Part shown: in pieces, positions 11,331 through 21,839 of the stretch
Position numbering within the stretch: the first letter of the stretch is position 1
Layout: each line of letters begins with the position of its first letter
Origin: Prorocentrum cordatum
Taxonomy: Eukaryota; Sar; Dinophyceae; Prorocentrales; Prorocentraceae
Assembly: GCA_963575745.1 (NCBI GenBank)
Contig: CAUYUJ010003926.1
Location: forward strand, 7,501-71,500
Length of the DNA: 64,000 nucleotides
Direction: 5' to 3'
The notes under the pieces: model-generated
Database searches by the model: none
The model's input: the letters and a program-made list of their open reading frames with translations, nothing else
What the model was told of the DNA's origin: nothing
Program-made: the position numbers and the translations under genes

Positions 11331-11600
11331 TGATCATCGAGAATGGTATCATTTCAAATTTCATATTTATATTTTCTATGTCAACATACTATCCCTTTCT
11401 CGACGTCAAATGATAAAACGGAATCTAGAATGCTCATATTATGACGCAGAGCTTCTGGTAGCATGCTACGTGTAGAAAGGAAACCATGTCTCTATAAAAA
11501 CCATCAAATTTCTATATTAAAGAGCCCAAATCCATTTGGTAACGTCTTGTTGTCCAAAACAAAGATATAAAAAAACAAAGAATATCATAACCTCAATCCA
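11330..11600. other. AT-rich unassigned stretch
   Basis: No gene or recognised repeat. Confidence 0.35.
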
Positions 11601-11604
11601 CAAG

Positions 11605-11800
11605 CAATTTGCTCAGGTCAGAGCCATGTAACGTCCTCCTCGCGGTCATGCACGCGCGCGCACAGGGTCTCGCCCCATGGGCTACGCGAGCGCAAAACAA
11701 CCCCGGGTCCTCAGGGGCCGCGCGCGCACGGTGCGTCGCCCCCAGGGCCGCTCCCGCACGCGATTTACGTCCAAAATCCGGAGAGCCAAGGAAGAGAACA
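11605..11800. repeat. GC-rich short-element fragment
   Basis: Alternating cgcgcg and gggccgc stretches ending in acgtccaaaatccggagagcc, which resembles the terminus of the GC-rich elements at 61.7 and 62.4 kb. Confidence 0.5.
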
Positions 11801-11868
11801 CACGATAGCTATGAAATCAAAGAATGTCACTACCACAATCAAAAGCGATTTGCTCAAGTCAGAACCGC

Positions 11869-11901
11869 CGGCGGTGCACCGTCAACCTAGTCACCGCCGG
11901 G
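11869..11901 (+). repeat. Terminal hairpin, class TGA/TCA
   Basis: The stem is GGCGGTG.. / ..CACCGCC with loop accgtcaacctag, followed by gaatctcgcagagctcc, the start of a type A variant. Confidence 0.7.
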
Positions 11902-11935
11902 AATCTCGCACAGCTCCTTACACTGGTCAGAGTGC

Positions 11936-13363
11936 TCAGAATTCAAGTAGAGTCGTATAATAAAGATTTTCGTAAAATCTTGATTTTACGATTTTTTCGA
12001 TGTTAATATTGGCTCGGTTCCCAGAAGTCAACTCTAAAAAAGCGGGAACCGGCGGTAAACCGTCAACCTGGTTTTGTTTGTTTGTTTGGACTCGCGTTCC
12101 CAGCTGGGTGCAGCTGGGCGAGGACCGGTCCCGCAGAAGCACACGGGCAGCGCTAAGCAGCGCTTCGGCTGCCGACAATTCACATTCTGTGACTGTAGCT
12201 CCTTCGAGGAGCCACGCGGCCTCGGCCACATCCCTCCAAACGAGGGGCACGGCACTAGAAACAGCAAACTCATGCCCAGCAGGGAAGGGGCCCACGGTTC
12301 TCGCGGAAGCGATTCCTATCTCACTGGGATTGCACTGAGTATTGATTAAGCCGATCTGAAGCCAGAAACCACATCCTGATCCTTGCTGGTCAACCCCGCC
12401 ATCAAAGCCTCCCCTGATAGCGAACGGTACGAGATAAGTTTCGAATGGATATAGATAACGATGAGTTCTGTAGAATGTGCGGCCATATCTGGCCTCATGC
12501 GTCAATTCATCCGCTCGTGTATTGCCCTCCCTGAATTCGTGTCTCCATATCTCACGCCCCAAGGCAGCAGGCCTCAGATTGAAACACGCGGCGAGCTCAA
12601 AGGTGCAATCAATCATGGCAGCTGTCCTCTTGCAGTAGCCACGATTCTCACATCTCCATTTACCCTGGAGCCAGGAGCAGATAAGTAGTGAGTCACCCTT
12701 GAACTCAGCAGCAAAACCCTCTGACGATATGTCCCACACAGTCGCGCGTTCCTGGATCATCGCATATCGTATTGCAAGCTTGGCGGACTCTTTGGGGTCA
12801 TACTTGGGGTGCAGAGGGTTGGTCGCGGTATCGACCATCTCAGTATCGGCCTTCTCACGAGCCTCAGGGGAGCCTCGAGGTCCATTAGGAGAGCCCTTCC
12901 AAGACACCACAAAGTAATCATAGACCTTAGATTTGTTGTATTGTATAAGGAGTTGCTTCCATACCTCCAAGAATTGAACCCAATCACCCCGTACAGACTC
13001 CCACCACTTTTCCCCAAAGAACTGAATGTATGGGAACTGCCAAGACCGTCCGCCCACAGACACAGGGCCTCCACGAAGCCGTTTGCCCGAACTAGATAAG
13101 GCCCTGCTGCCGTGTTGTCGTAGAACCTCTGTTATTGTGTCGCGAGCCGTGACCCAGCCAACATTGTACATCATAAGCGCACGTCGGGAGTCTCGAAAGG
13201 CCCTCCTCCCCTTTGAGACGGCAAGCGGCTCGTCTCTGAGAGTGTGGGTAGCTCCCTCTCCAGAGGGCATCGGCTGTGAGCGGGCAATGGAACAGGCGAC
13301 CTGCGAGCAGAGATCCTCCAGCCTCCTCTCCATGTCCGTACTCCTCCCCTCCGCCTCCATCAC
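11936..13363 (-). pseudogene. 5'-truncated LINE copy: permuted RNase H domain
   Basis: An open frame of 475 codons on the minus strand begins inside the linker after the RT thumb and covers the whole RNase H region. It runs in the order GDSLLI (third motif), HEFREGNTRADELTHEA (fourth), FDGGVDQQGSG (first) and TVTECELSAAE (second). It matches 47803-49236 at a constant offset of 35,873 bp with only a few substitutions, one of which changes EDN to EGN in motif IV. The upstream RT is absent, so the copy cannot be autonomous. There is no stop codon before the CAAA tail, so translation runs into the flanking hairpin. The 5' (right) end carries a partial tandem duplication of catcacagtcgcagcaggtat. 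Confidence 0.9.
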
Positions 13364-13428
13364 AGTCGCAGCAGGTATATCCTCCCCCCGTCCTCCCCTC
13401 CGCCCCCATCACAGTCGCAGCAGGTATA
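12065..13428 (-). mobile_element. Truncated LINE insertion in a hairpin loop
   Basis: The 3' end (left) is a (CAAA)n tail, read as gtttgtttgtttgg on the + strand, abutting ggcggtaaaccgtcaacctgg. The 5' end (right) abuts acctcgtagagctc, the start of a type A element. The right arm of the hairpin has been lost. The element has been truncated from its 5' end, as is usual for target-primed reverse transcription. Confidence 0.85.
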
Positions 13429-13777
13429 ACCTCGTAGAGCTCGTTTCTTGCACGGCGATCGTCGGAACACATGGAGAAAGCTTCTGGAGCGAGAAACGAA
13501 AAACTCGAAAAAACACGTTTTTCTGTTTTTATCCAACGTCGCGCCAAGTGTTTTGATAGAAATACTGCACCTACAGACCTAAAAAAAATTCTGGCAGACG
13601 GGGCATAACCCACTACAGGTGCGAAAAATCTGCTTTCTCAAAATAAAAAGTCATCTTTTAAAAATTCGCAAAACCACCCAAAAGTTGCCACTTCGTCCTT
13701 TCTGGTCGGGTCGACCAACTAGCTCCACCCCGCGCCGGAAGTCCTCCAGCTCATCGATGCCGAAGAGCTCTACGAGG
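13429..13777 (+). mobile_element. Type A short element, complete
   Basis: Begins ACCTCGTAGAGCTC and ends GAGCTCTACGAGG. The interior includes tcttgcacggcgatcgtcgg, gaaagcttctggagcgagaa, ccaagtgttttgatag, ataacccactacaggtgcga, and ccgcgccggaa.tcctc. Its 5' hairpin has been displaced by the LINE insertion on its left. Non-coding. Confidence 0.85.
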
Positions 13778-14640
13778 CATGCATCGAGAGAGCTGATCTG
13801 ATCTCAGAGAGACGTTTCTATGCCAATGCTCGGTGTAAAAATCTGCTTTCTCAAAATAAATGGTCAAATATCTTTCAAATCTTAGCAAAACCGACCCAAA
13901 GTCACCACTTTCACGCCCTGCTCTCTCGTTCCCCGGGGCGCGCGAGCGCCGAGCAACCCGGGGCGTCTCCCCTGGGCCGCACCCGCACGCAGTTTATGCG
14001 TTGGCGGCCTGGCGCACGTGTTAGACTGGGCGCTGGCGGTAAACCGTCAACCTTTCTCACCGGGGACTCGTAGGGCAGACCTATTTCAGACCTCTGCATG
14101 CGACAGCCGGACGCGTGTTGGGCGGCTTGCCGCACGCGTTAAACGTGCGTGGCGGAGCTGGGAACCCCGCGCGGCCACGCTCCGCGGCGCACCTGCAGCG
14201 CCCCGGGACACGCTGCAGGCCCCGGCGAGGCGCTCCGGGGATCGTGGGGCGAGCGTGGCAGTGCACGCGCACTTGCAATCTAAAGAGCTCATCTTGGCGA
14301 AGAGCTCCACGAGGTATTCCTCCTACTCATCGACAACGAAGATCCCTGGGAGCTATACGATTTTAGATTAGAAGCCGGACCGTGGTGGTACCCGCCAGCA
14401 GTCCATCTCCAGCAGTCCGTCCGAGGGCGGTTCCGGCATGCGTCCTGGTAGCGCTTCAGGAGCGCGTTAGAGCAGTGCTCTCTGCCAGCAGCTCCTCCAC
14501 GGCGGTCCAGAATTCCCAGATAGCCTCTGGGGTCACATAGGGTTGTTAGAATAGAAGCTGGGGGACTAAAAAAACCTATTTTTTGAGTTCTTAGATCGCT
14601 TAAAAGAAAGGTTCTCCCACGTGTTCCAAGCAGCGCCGTG
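13778..14640. repeat. Element mosaic with GC-rich modules
   Basis: A type A internal piece (13800-13910) is followed by a GC-rich stretch (13910-14270). A hairpin variant ggcggtaaaccgtcaaccttt sits at 14035-14060. An inverted piece, ttagattagaagccgga (14363-14379), is the reverse complement of the end of the GC-rich element at 62.35-62.63 kb. No gene supported. Confidence 0.6.
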
Positions 14641-16348
14641 CGAGAAAAGAGCTCTTCGGGATCCTGGCGATAATCTGATTGACGGTTTACCGCCGGCTCC
14701 CAGTTGACCCACCCGGCCTGGGCGGACAATGTGTGAACTTTGGGTCGGTTGGGCGAAGTTTCTGAGAGATTTGAACATTGGTTTTGAGAACCGGTATTCT
14801 TCGATCTGTAGTGGGTTATGCCGTGTCCGTCAATAGATTCTCAGGTCCGTAGCTGCAGTATTACTATGAAACACTTGAAGGAACCGTCGTGGAATAAAAA
14901 CTAAAAAACATATGTTTCCGAGGTTTCAGCTCACGTCTAAGAAAGGTCCCAGCACGTGCTACAAGCAGCGCCGTGCGAGGGAACCTCTACCAGCTCCCGG
15001 CGGTAACCTGATTCACGGTTTACCGCCGGCTCCCAGTTAGACAACTTTCAGTCGGTTTGCTAATATTTGAAAAATATTTGACAATTGATTTTGAGAAACC
15101 AGATTTTTCGCACCTATAGTGGGTGATTTCGCGTTTGCCATTCAAATTCTGTAGGCGCAGTATTACTATGAAAACACTTGGCGGAACCGACTTCTGATCA
15201 AAACCGAAAAAACGATTTTTCCAATTTTGTTTTTTTGCTCCAGAAGCTTTCTTCATGCAATGATCGCCAAGAAAAGAGCTCCACGAGGTTCCCGGACCGC
15301 CGTTTGATAATTCACTTGGCAGCGTCCAAAGCCCAGAGCAACTGGCGCCGGCGGTGAACCGTCAACCTGGTCACCGCCGGGAACCTCGTAGAGCTCCGTT
15401 CACGCGTGACAGAGCTCAGAGTCGAAAGAGAGAGCTTCTGGAGGCATTTCTCGAAAAATTGAACATTGATGTTTTTCATGTCGAAATAAAGTTGGTTGCT
15501 CCAAGTGTTTTGGTAATAAAAGTGTGCCTAGAGAGCTTATATTAAGACACAGAGGCTCCGATAACCTTCCACAGGTGTGAAGATTCAGGTTTCTGAAAAT
15601 AAATGGCCAAATACCTTTTAGATATTCGGAAAACCACCCAAAAGTTATCAGTTTGTCCTTTCTGGTCGGGTCGACCGACATGAAACCGGCGGTAAACCGT
15701 CAATCAGGTTACCGCCGGGCACCTCGTAAGCTCTTTTATTGCACAGCGCTCCTCCGAACACATAAAGGAAGCTTCTGAAGCGAGAGCCCAACAACTCGAA
15801 AAATCGTGATTTTTCGGTTTTCATGCAAAGTCGGTTCCTCCAAGTGTTTTGATAGCAATACTGCACCTACGGACCTAAAAATTTAACTGGCAGACGCGGG
15901 ATAACCCACTGCAGGTGCGAAAAATCTGGTTTCTCAAAATGAATGGTCAAATACTTTTCTAATCTTTGCAAAAACGACCAAAAGTTAACACATTGTCCGC
16001 CCGGGCCGGGTGGTCCAACTAGCTCCACCCCGCGCCGGAATTCCTCTAGCTCATCGATGACGAAGAGCTCTACGAGGTAACAAGCTCCACCCCGCGCCGG
16101 AATTCCTCTAGCTCATCGATGCCGAAGAGCTCTACGAGGTACTTGGTAGCAAAACTGGCGCCGGCGGTGAACCGTCAACCTGGTCACCGCCGGGAACCTC
16201 GCAGAGCTCCTTGCACGCGTAAGAGTGCTCAGCATCAAAAGAGAGGGCTTCTGGAAGCATTTCTCGAAAAAGAGAAAACATGATTTTTTCAGGTCGACAT
16301 AAAGTTGGTTTCGCCAAGTCTTGCGATAGTAAAAGTGCACCTAGAGAG
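14640..16348. repeat. Mosaic of type A elements in both orientations
   Basis: Minus-oriented partial copies (14640-14880, 15000-15290) are followed by plus-oriented copies starting at 15383, 15720 and 16195, several ended by GAGCTCTACGAGGT (16067-16080, 16127-16140). Hairpins are at 14996-15031 (minus), 15348-15380, 15686-15718 and 16161-16193. Copies are nested: one element usually starts where another was interrupted after ccaact or gcaact. Confidence 0.8.
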
Positions 16349-16552
16349 CACATATGGGAACCGGCGGTAAACCGTAACCAGTTTTTTTTGCGTATTTTGC
16401 GAAGGCCGGTTCGAGCTCCCATGGGAGCAGGCCTAAACACAAAGAACCTAAGCAGCGAAGCTGCAAAGATTAAGTACAAGTGCACAAACAGCGAAGCTGT
16501 ACAGGAATGCACAAGTATACAATACACGAGAATGAAACTCAAAGGTTGATGG

Positions 16553-16689
16553 AAGCAAAGCAGTGCGAGACCATGCAGTAACCACATATAGCGATTACCG
16601 TCTCAGCACCACTGAAAATAAAAAGCAGTGAGAGACCATACAGTAACCACTGGTTTATACAGCGATTACCGTCTCAACACCACTGAGAC
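16553..16689. repeat. Direct repeat of about 65 bp, two copies
   Basis: aagcagtg.gagaccat.cagtaaccac followed by gcgattaccgtctca.caccactga occurs twice in tandem, downstream of the minus-strand ORF, probably in its 3' untranslated part. Confidence 0.85.
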
Positions 16690-16915
16690 AAACACAAAAC
16701 TAACAACTAGAATGACGAGTACACTCCAGTCCTCTTTGAGGCAACCGTAGTGTCGACAGATCAAAGGCCTACTTTGAGGCACCACGTGACAAATCACGGA
16801 AAGTCACGTTCAAAGGTCAATGAGCACTCAAATCAAGGAAGCAACGAATGCACTCAATCAGTGAAGAAAGGCAACGCAATGACAAATCAAGCGTGCAGGA
16901 TCAATCGCATGTGCA

Positions 16916-18400
16916 TCATCTGTGCCGTTTCCGATGTTTCTTGCCGCTCCGCGTCAATGCACTCATGGAAGTAGAACTCTGAGGACCCCCCTGTTGCGAA
17001 TCATCCTCCTCGGAACTTTCAATTCCAAATTGCAGCTTGTATGCATTAAGAGCCTCAGTCCTACGCTGAAACTCCTGTGTCGGGAGTCGGTGTAGCTCAA
17101 GCCAAAGAGCCCTCATATCGACACCGGCAAGGGCCCAGTCCCTGGCAGCTTGGCACTCAGAGCGTGTCTCACTCGGTCGATCTGCAGAACTCCCATTCAT
17201 GGAACTCCCTACTGCATCAGCTGAACTCCCAACTGCAGAACTCCCAGCTGTTGAACTCCCAACTGCATCCTCAACTGCATCAGCGGAACTCTGAACTGTG
17301 GAACTTACTACTGCACTCCCAAGTGTTGAACTCCCGACTGCACTGGAACTCCCGACTGCATCAACTGTACTCAAAACTGCGGTACTCTCCACCGCACTCC
17401 CGTTGGTCGCATGCAATTCTGAAGTGTGCAACTTTGCACTCTCGATAGTCTCCGTTCGTTTGAAACAATATCTCTTCATTCTGAGAGAAGCATCACCCCG
17501 ATCAACGTGCACTCGATGACACTCCTCCTTCTCCCCCTCACCAACATGAACAAAATCCTCCTCAGCCACCTCCTCCTGCTCCATCTTAGCAACTGCTTCA
17601 CTATGAACATTCTCCTCCTCCTCGTCCTTGCAGCCAGGGTTCGATGCCACAGCATCAGCTGAACTCCAAGCCGCGGTACTCCCAACTGCAGAACTCCCAG
17701 CTGTTGAACTCCCAACTGCATCCACAACTGCATCAGCGGAACTCCGAACTGTGGAACTTCCTACTGCACTCCGAACAGTGGAACTCCCGACTGCACAGGA
17801 ACTCCCAACTGCAGAAGCATCACCCGAATCAGCGCGCACTCGATGACACTCCTCCTTCTCCTCCTCACCAACAAAGAGAAGACAAAGATCAGTCTGAGTC
17901 CCACACTCAATGTGAACACAGGGATCTGTCTGAGTCCCACAATCGGAACACTGCGAACGCAAAGAGTTGCCAGCCAATTCAACTGCATCCATATCAGTCT
18001 GTGTTCCACAAGTGTCCTCAACCCACTCCTCTTCCTCAGAATCGTCCGAGCAGAAATTCCGATAATATCTGGGCGCGAAAATGCCCGCGCGAACAAGGCA
18101 CGACGGATCTGGCCCCCGAGCCGTGGACCACAAACGATACCTGACACGTTTCGCCCGCAGGCGGCGCAACTTCGATTGAGAAACTTTGACACCATGCCCA
18201 TACAGCTGGTCTCGCTCATGCATGCGAGACTCACCTCCGTACGAAGGGCGAACACGGCAATATAGATCACTAACACACACTTCGACCGTAGACAAACGAG
18301 CAGACAAACAAGCGAGAGACTCGGAAGTAAACAACGCCGTATCTGTCCAATCGGAAGCAAGAAAATCCGCGCCTGACAATTCAGATGAAACAAACTCCAT
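16916..18400 (-). CDS. 494-aa repeat-rich protein with three CGTQTD motifs
   Basis: This is the longest frame in the 16.4-18.7 kb insertion. It starts at an ATG preceded by tttttatat. I do not recognise the family. Residues about 125-175 hold three spaced CGTQTD motifs in an acidic context. TQT is the core of the known recognition motif for the dynein light chain LC8, so binding to that hub protein is possible but inferred. The middle is a Ser/Ala/Val/Gly repeat (SSADAV, VGSSTAGSSAVGS) that occurs twice as part of an internal duplication, each half starting with EKEECHRV. The C-terminus is basic (GKKHRKRHR), suggesting nucleic acid binding or nuclear targeting. Its position inside a LINE-like insertion suggests an ORF1-type protein. 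There is no zinc knuckle or enzymatic motif. The repeat and the single ORF leave some doubt that it is expressed. Confidence 0.6.
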   Translation of the reverse strand: MEFVSSELSGADFLASDWTDTALFTSESLACLSARLSTVEVCVSDLYCRVRPSYGGESRMHERDQLYGHGVKVSQSKLRRLRAKRVRYRLWSTARGPDPSCLVRAGIFAPRYYRNFCSDDSEEEEWVEDTCGTQTDMDAVELAGNSLRSQCSDCGTQTDPCVHIECGTQTDLCLLFVGEEEKEECHRVRADSGDASAVGSSCAVGSSTVRSAVGSSTVRSSADAVVDAVGSSTAGSSAVGSTAAWSSADAVASNPGCKDEEEENVHSEAVAKMEQEEVAEEDFVHVGEGEKEECHRVHVDRGDASLRMKRYCFKRTETIESAKLHTSELHATNGSAVESTAVLSTVDAVGSSSAVGSSTLGSAVVSSTVQSSADAVEDAVGSSTAGSSAVGSSADAVGSSMNGSSADRPSETRSECQAARDWALAGVDMRALWLELHRLPTQEFQRRTEALNAYKLQFGIESSEEDDSQQGGPQSSTSMSALTRSGKKHRKRHR

Positions 18401-18706
18401 ATATAAAAACGTGGACTCGCTCTACAAGAAGGCAAATCACAAGCAATAACTAGATGGACAGTTGAGATAACCAAGGAAAATGCTGTTCCAACGATACTCC
18501 GACAATCTCAACAATTATATGCACTCCGACGACAATCAATAAGAGGCCTTCGACAATCAATAAGAGTGTACGGTACTCAGGCAAAACAGACACTGAAGCA
18601 CCGTGCACGGTAAAGAGAACCAAACGCCAGGCACGGCACGATGCCGCTCGAGGAGGCCTCCGACGGGCCAGGTCGCCGCTGAGATCCCGAGGAGGGACAG
18701 CAGAAA

Positions 18707-18940
18707 CCTGGTCACCGCCGGGGACCTCGTAGAGCTCTTTTCTTGTATAGCGCTCCTCGGAACACATGAAGGAAGCTTCTGAAGCAAGAGCAGTAAAACT
18801 CGAAAAAACACGATTTTTCGGTTTTCATCCAAAGTCGGTTCCAGCAAGTCTTTTGATAGTAATATTGCAACTACAGACCTGAGAATTTAACTGGCAAGCG
18901 CGGCATAACCCACTATAGGTGGGAAAAATCTGGTTTCTCA
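18707..18940 (+). repeat. Type A element, 5' part
   Basis: The right half of the split hairpin is followed by gacctcgtagagctctttt, gaaggaagcttctgaag, and ataacccactataggtggg. It merges into the first tandem unit at 18941. Confidence 0.8.
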
Positions 18941-19756
18941 AGATGAACTGTTGAATCTCTTTCTAATCTTAGTAAAACCGACCCAAAGTCACCACATTGT
19001 CTCTTTTTGTCGGGTCGGCCAACTAGCTCCACCCCGCGCCGGAATTCCTCTAGCTCATCGATGCCGAAGAGCTCTACGAGGCATTAAGACGCAGAGGCCC
19101 TCATAATCGTCCACAGGTGCGAAAAATCTGCTTTCTCCAAATAAATGGTCAAATATCTTTCAAACGGGAACCGGCGGTAAACCGTCAACCAGGCTACCGC
19201 CGGGCACCTCATAGAGCTCTTTTGTTGCACAGCGCTCCTCGGAACACATGAAGGAAGCTTCTGAAGTGAGAGCAGAAAAATTCGAAAAATCACGATTTTT
19301 TGGTTTTCATACAAAGTCGGTTCCAGCAAGTCTTTTGATAATAATATTGCAACTACAGACCTGAGAATTCAACTGGCAAACGCGGCATAACCCACTATAC
19401 GTGGGAAAAATACCCGTTCTCAAAATGAATTGTCAAATATCTTTCAAATATTCGCAAAACCGACCCAAAGTTGTTACATTGTCTCTTTTGGTCGGGTCGG
19501 CCAACTAGCTCCACCCCGCGCCGGAATTCCTCTAGCTCATCGACGCCGAAGAGCTCTACGAGGTATATTCGCAAAACCACCCAAAAGTTATCACATTGTC
19601 CGCCCCGGCCGGTTGGGCCAACTAGCTCCAGCCCGCGCCGGAATTCCTCTAGCTCATCGATGCCGAAGAGCTCTACGAGGTATCCGGAGAGCGAAGAGAC
19701 CCTCGGGGACGGGAAATCTTTCCTGGAGAGCTCTGCGGGGCTGCCCTGCAGCGCTT

Positions 19757-20361
19757 ACCTCGTAGAGCTCTTCGGCAAGATGAGCTAAGAGGAATTCGGG
19801 CGCAGGGTGGAGCTAGTTGGCCGACCCGACCTTAAGAGACAATGTGACGACTTGGGGTCGGATACTCTATCTTTGGGCAAAATTTGAAAGTTCGTTTTAT
19901 AAACAGGTATATTTCCCACCTGTAGCGGGTTATGCCGCGTCTGCCAGTCAAATTCCCAGGTCTGTAACTGTAATATTACCATCAAAAGACTTGAGGGAAC
20001 CGTCGGCCGTTTCGAGTCATCTTGACACGCGTTGACGGTTTTCTCTACTGAACTCGAGATTTAGGACAGCTACAGCGCTGATACTTACAGAAACCGATTC
20101 AGAATCATCAGGCGCGTTCGTCTGTTCCATCGAGAGGTCTAAACTCGATCTGCTGCCCGAGCTAGGCCCGCCAAACTATTCGTATTATACGGGTCATTTT
20201 GTCGAGTGTTGTCGGTTTCCCTTAACTGAAGATTTAGAAGATCTACAGAGCTGGTACGCATATAAACCGATCCAGTATCACCCGGCGCGTGGCAGCGAGG
20301 TTCACGAAACAAAAATGCATATATAATGTATTTTTTGTAGTATATATATATATATAGAAAA

Positions 20362-20399
<38 letters not shown>

Positions 20400-20467
20400 T
20401 CACGCTTGAGAAAGCTCCTTTCGCGTGCTTCGAGCAGCGCCGCGCGAGAACAGAGCTCTACGAGGCT
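19757..20467 (-). mobile_element. Type C chimeric element: type A shell around satellite monomers
   Basis: Ends are ACCTCGTAGAGCTC (about 19757) and GAGCTCTACGAGG (about 20453-20465). Read on the minus strand it starts like a type A relative (ctcgcgcggcgctgctcg), has a long T tract and a TA tract, then satellite monomers (gcagaccgagttc, actcgtcaaaatgactcg), and finally the type A 3' half (ataacccgctacaggtggg, ccaactagctccaccc). The same element recurs at +7.65 kb and +7.77 kb in units 2 and 3. A related + strand copy begins near 59.73 kb. Confidence 0.75.
20363..20397. repeat. Poly(A) tract, unit 1
   Basis: A run of about 35 A residues inside the chimeric element, expanded to 61 in units 2 and 3. 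Confidence 0.85.
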
Positions 20468-20821
20468 CCCGGCGGTTACTGGCGCTGGCGGTGAACCGTC
20501 AACCTGGTCACCACGGGGGACCTCGTAGAGCTCCTTCCACGCGTAAAGTGCTCAGAGTCGAAAGAGAGAGCTTCAGTAGGCATTTCTCGAAAAATTGAAC
20601 ATTCATCTTTTTCATGTTGCGATCAAGTTGGTTCCCCCAAGTGTATTGATAGTAAATATGCGCCTGCAGAGCTCATGTTAAGACGCAGAGGCCCTAATAG
20701 TCGTTTAAAGGTGCGAAAAATCTGCTTTCTCAAAATAAATGGTCAAATATCTCTCAAATCTTGGCAAAACCGACCAAAAGTTAACACATTGTCCTTTCTG
20801 GCCGGAGCGACCAACTGGGCG

Positions 20822-20855
20822 CCGGCGGTAAACCGTCAACCTTTCTTACCGCCGG
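20822..20855 (+). repeat. Terminal hairpin, class TAA/TTA with CTTTC loop
   Basis: ccggcggtaa pairs with ttaccgccgg around accgtcaacctttc. It is followed by ggactcgtagagcttcctg, the start of a type B element. Equivalent hairpins are at 21846-21879, 23479-23512 and 24828-24861, and again in units 2 and 3. Confidence 0.85.
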
Positions 20856-20929
20856 GGGACTCGTAGAGCTTCCTGACAATATATAATGTGGAAAAATGCA
20901 GAGAACGAATAGTTTTTCAGCCCAAGCGA

Positions 20930-21838
20930 TTTCAGACCTCTCGATGCAACAGCCGAACGCCCCCGATGCCTCTGGATTGTCTTCTTCACGAGCTCTGTAG
21001 CTCTCTTACAGCACGAGTTACGTGCGTAAATCGACAGCACCTCTCAAGATGACTCTAACAAAACGAATAGTTTGGCAACCCATCTCAAGTATCAAACCGA
21101 GTTCAGACCTCTGAATGCGACAGGCGGACGCGTCTGATGTCTGCGAATCGACTCCTGTGATTACCTGCCTTACAGCCCCCTACAGCCCAAGTTAAGTGCA
21201 GAAAACCGACAGCACCTCTCAGGATGACTCGAACAATACAATAGTTTTGCGGACCTAGTTCGGGCAGCAGACCGAGTTCCGAGGTCTGGATTCGACAGGC
21301 GGACGCGCCTGATGTCTTCAAATCGATTCCTGTGATCACCAGCACTGTAGCCCCCCCCCCCAGCCCGAGTTAAGTGCAGAAAACCGAGAGCACTTCTCAA
21401 GATGACTCGAACAATACGAATAGTTCTGCGATTCTAGATCGGGCGGCAGACCGATTTCAGAGCTCTGGATTTAACAGACAAATGCGACTGATGATTCTGA
21501 ATCGGTTTCTGTAAGCATCAGCTCTGCAGCTGTCCTATAGCTCGAGTTAAATACAGAAAACCGAGAGCGTCTGTCAAGATGACTCGAATTATACGAATAG
21601 GTTTGCGAACCTAGCTCGGCTAGCAGACCGAGTTCAGACCTCTGAATGCAACAGACGAACGCGCCTGATCATTCTGGATACGATTAGCAATGCTTACCAG
21701 CTCTGTAGCTGTCCTATAGCTCGAGTTAAGTACAGAAAACCGAGAGCGTCTGTCAATATGACTCGAATACTACGAATAGTTTTGCGGACCTAGCTCGGCT
21801 GGCAGACCGAGTTCAGACCTCTAGATTCAACAGGCGAA
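20930..21838. repeat. 178-bp satellite, about five monomers
   Basis: The recurring gagttaagtgcagaaaaccg motif near 21190, 21371, 21546 and 21723 gives spacings of 175-181 bp. Each monomer also has aagatgactcgaacaatac, cagaccgagttcagacctc, and a small ctgtag/ctacag hairpin (ctctgtagctgtcctacagc). Confidence 0.9.
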
Positions 21839-21839
21839 C

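Larger units (their letters stand above)
16381..18706 (-). mobile_element. Non-LTR-like insertion carrying a single ORF
   Basis: The insertion splits a hairpin: its left arm with part of the loop (ggaaccggcggtaaaccgtaacca) ends at 16380, and cctggtcaccgccgggg resumes at about 18707. Orientation is minus, with a T-rich left end corresponding to an A-rich 3' tail (cgcaaaatacgcaaaaaaaa). This resembles the 3' ends of the insertions at 43.4 kb (cgcaaagtccgcaaaa) and 51.5 kb. Only one ORF is present, with no RT or endonuclease, so it must be moved in trans or be an internally deleted LINE. Confidence 0.7.

Noticed and set aside
12000-13100. Plus-strand frames opposite the LINE (for example 12461-12688, 12809-13099 and their 48-kb copies)
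   Set aside because: Shadows of the RNase H gene on the minus strand.
16405-16425. ggttcgagctccc as a tRNA-type B box
   Set aside because: A single partial match without an A box at a suitable distance or a tRNA fold.
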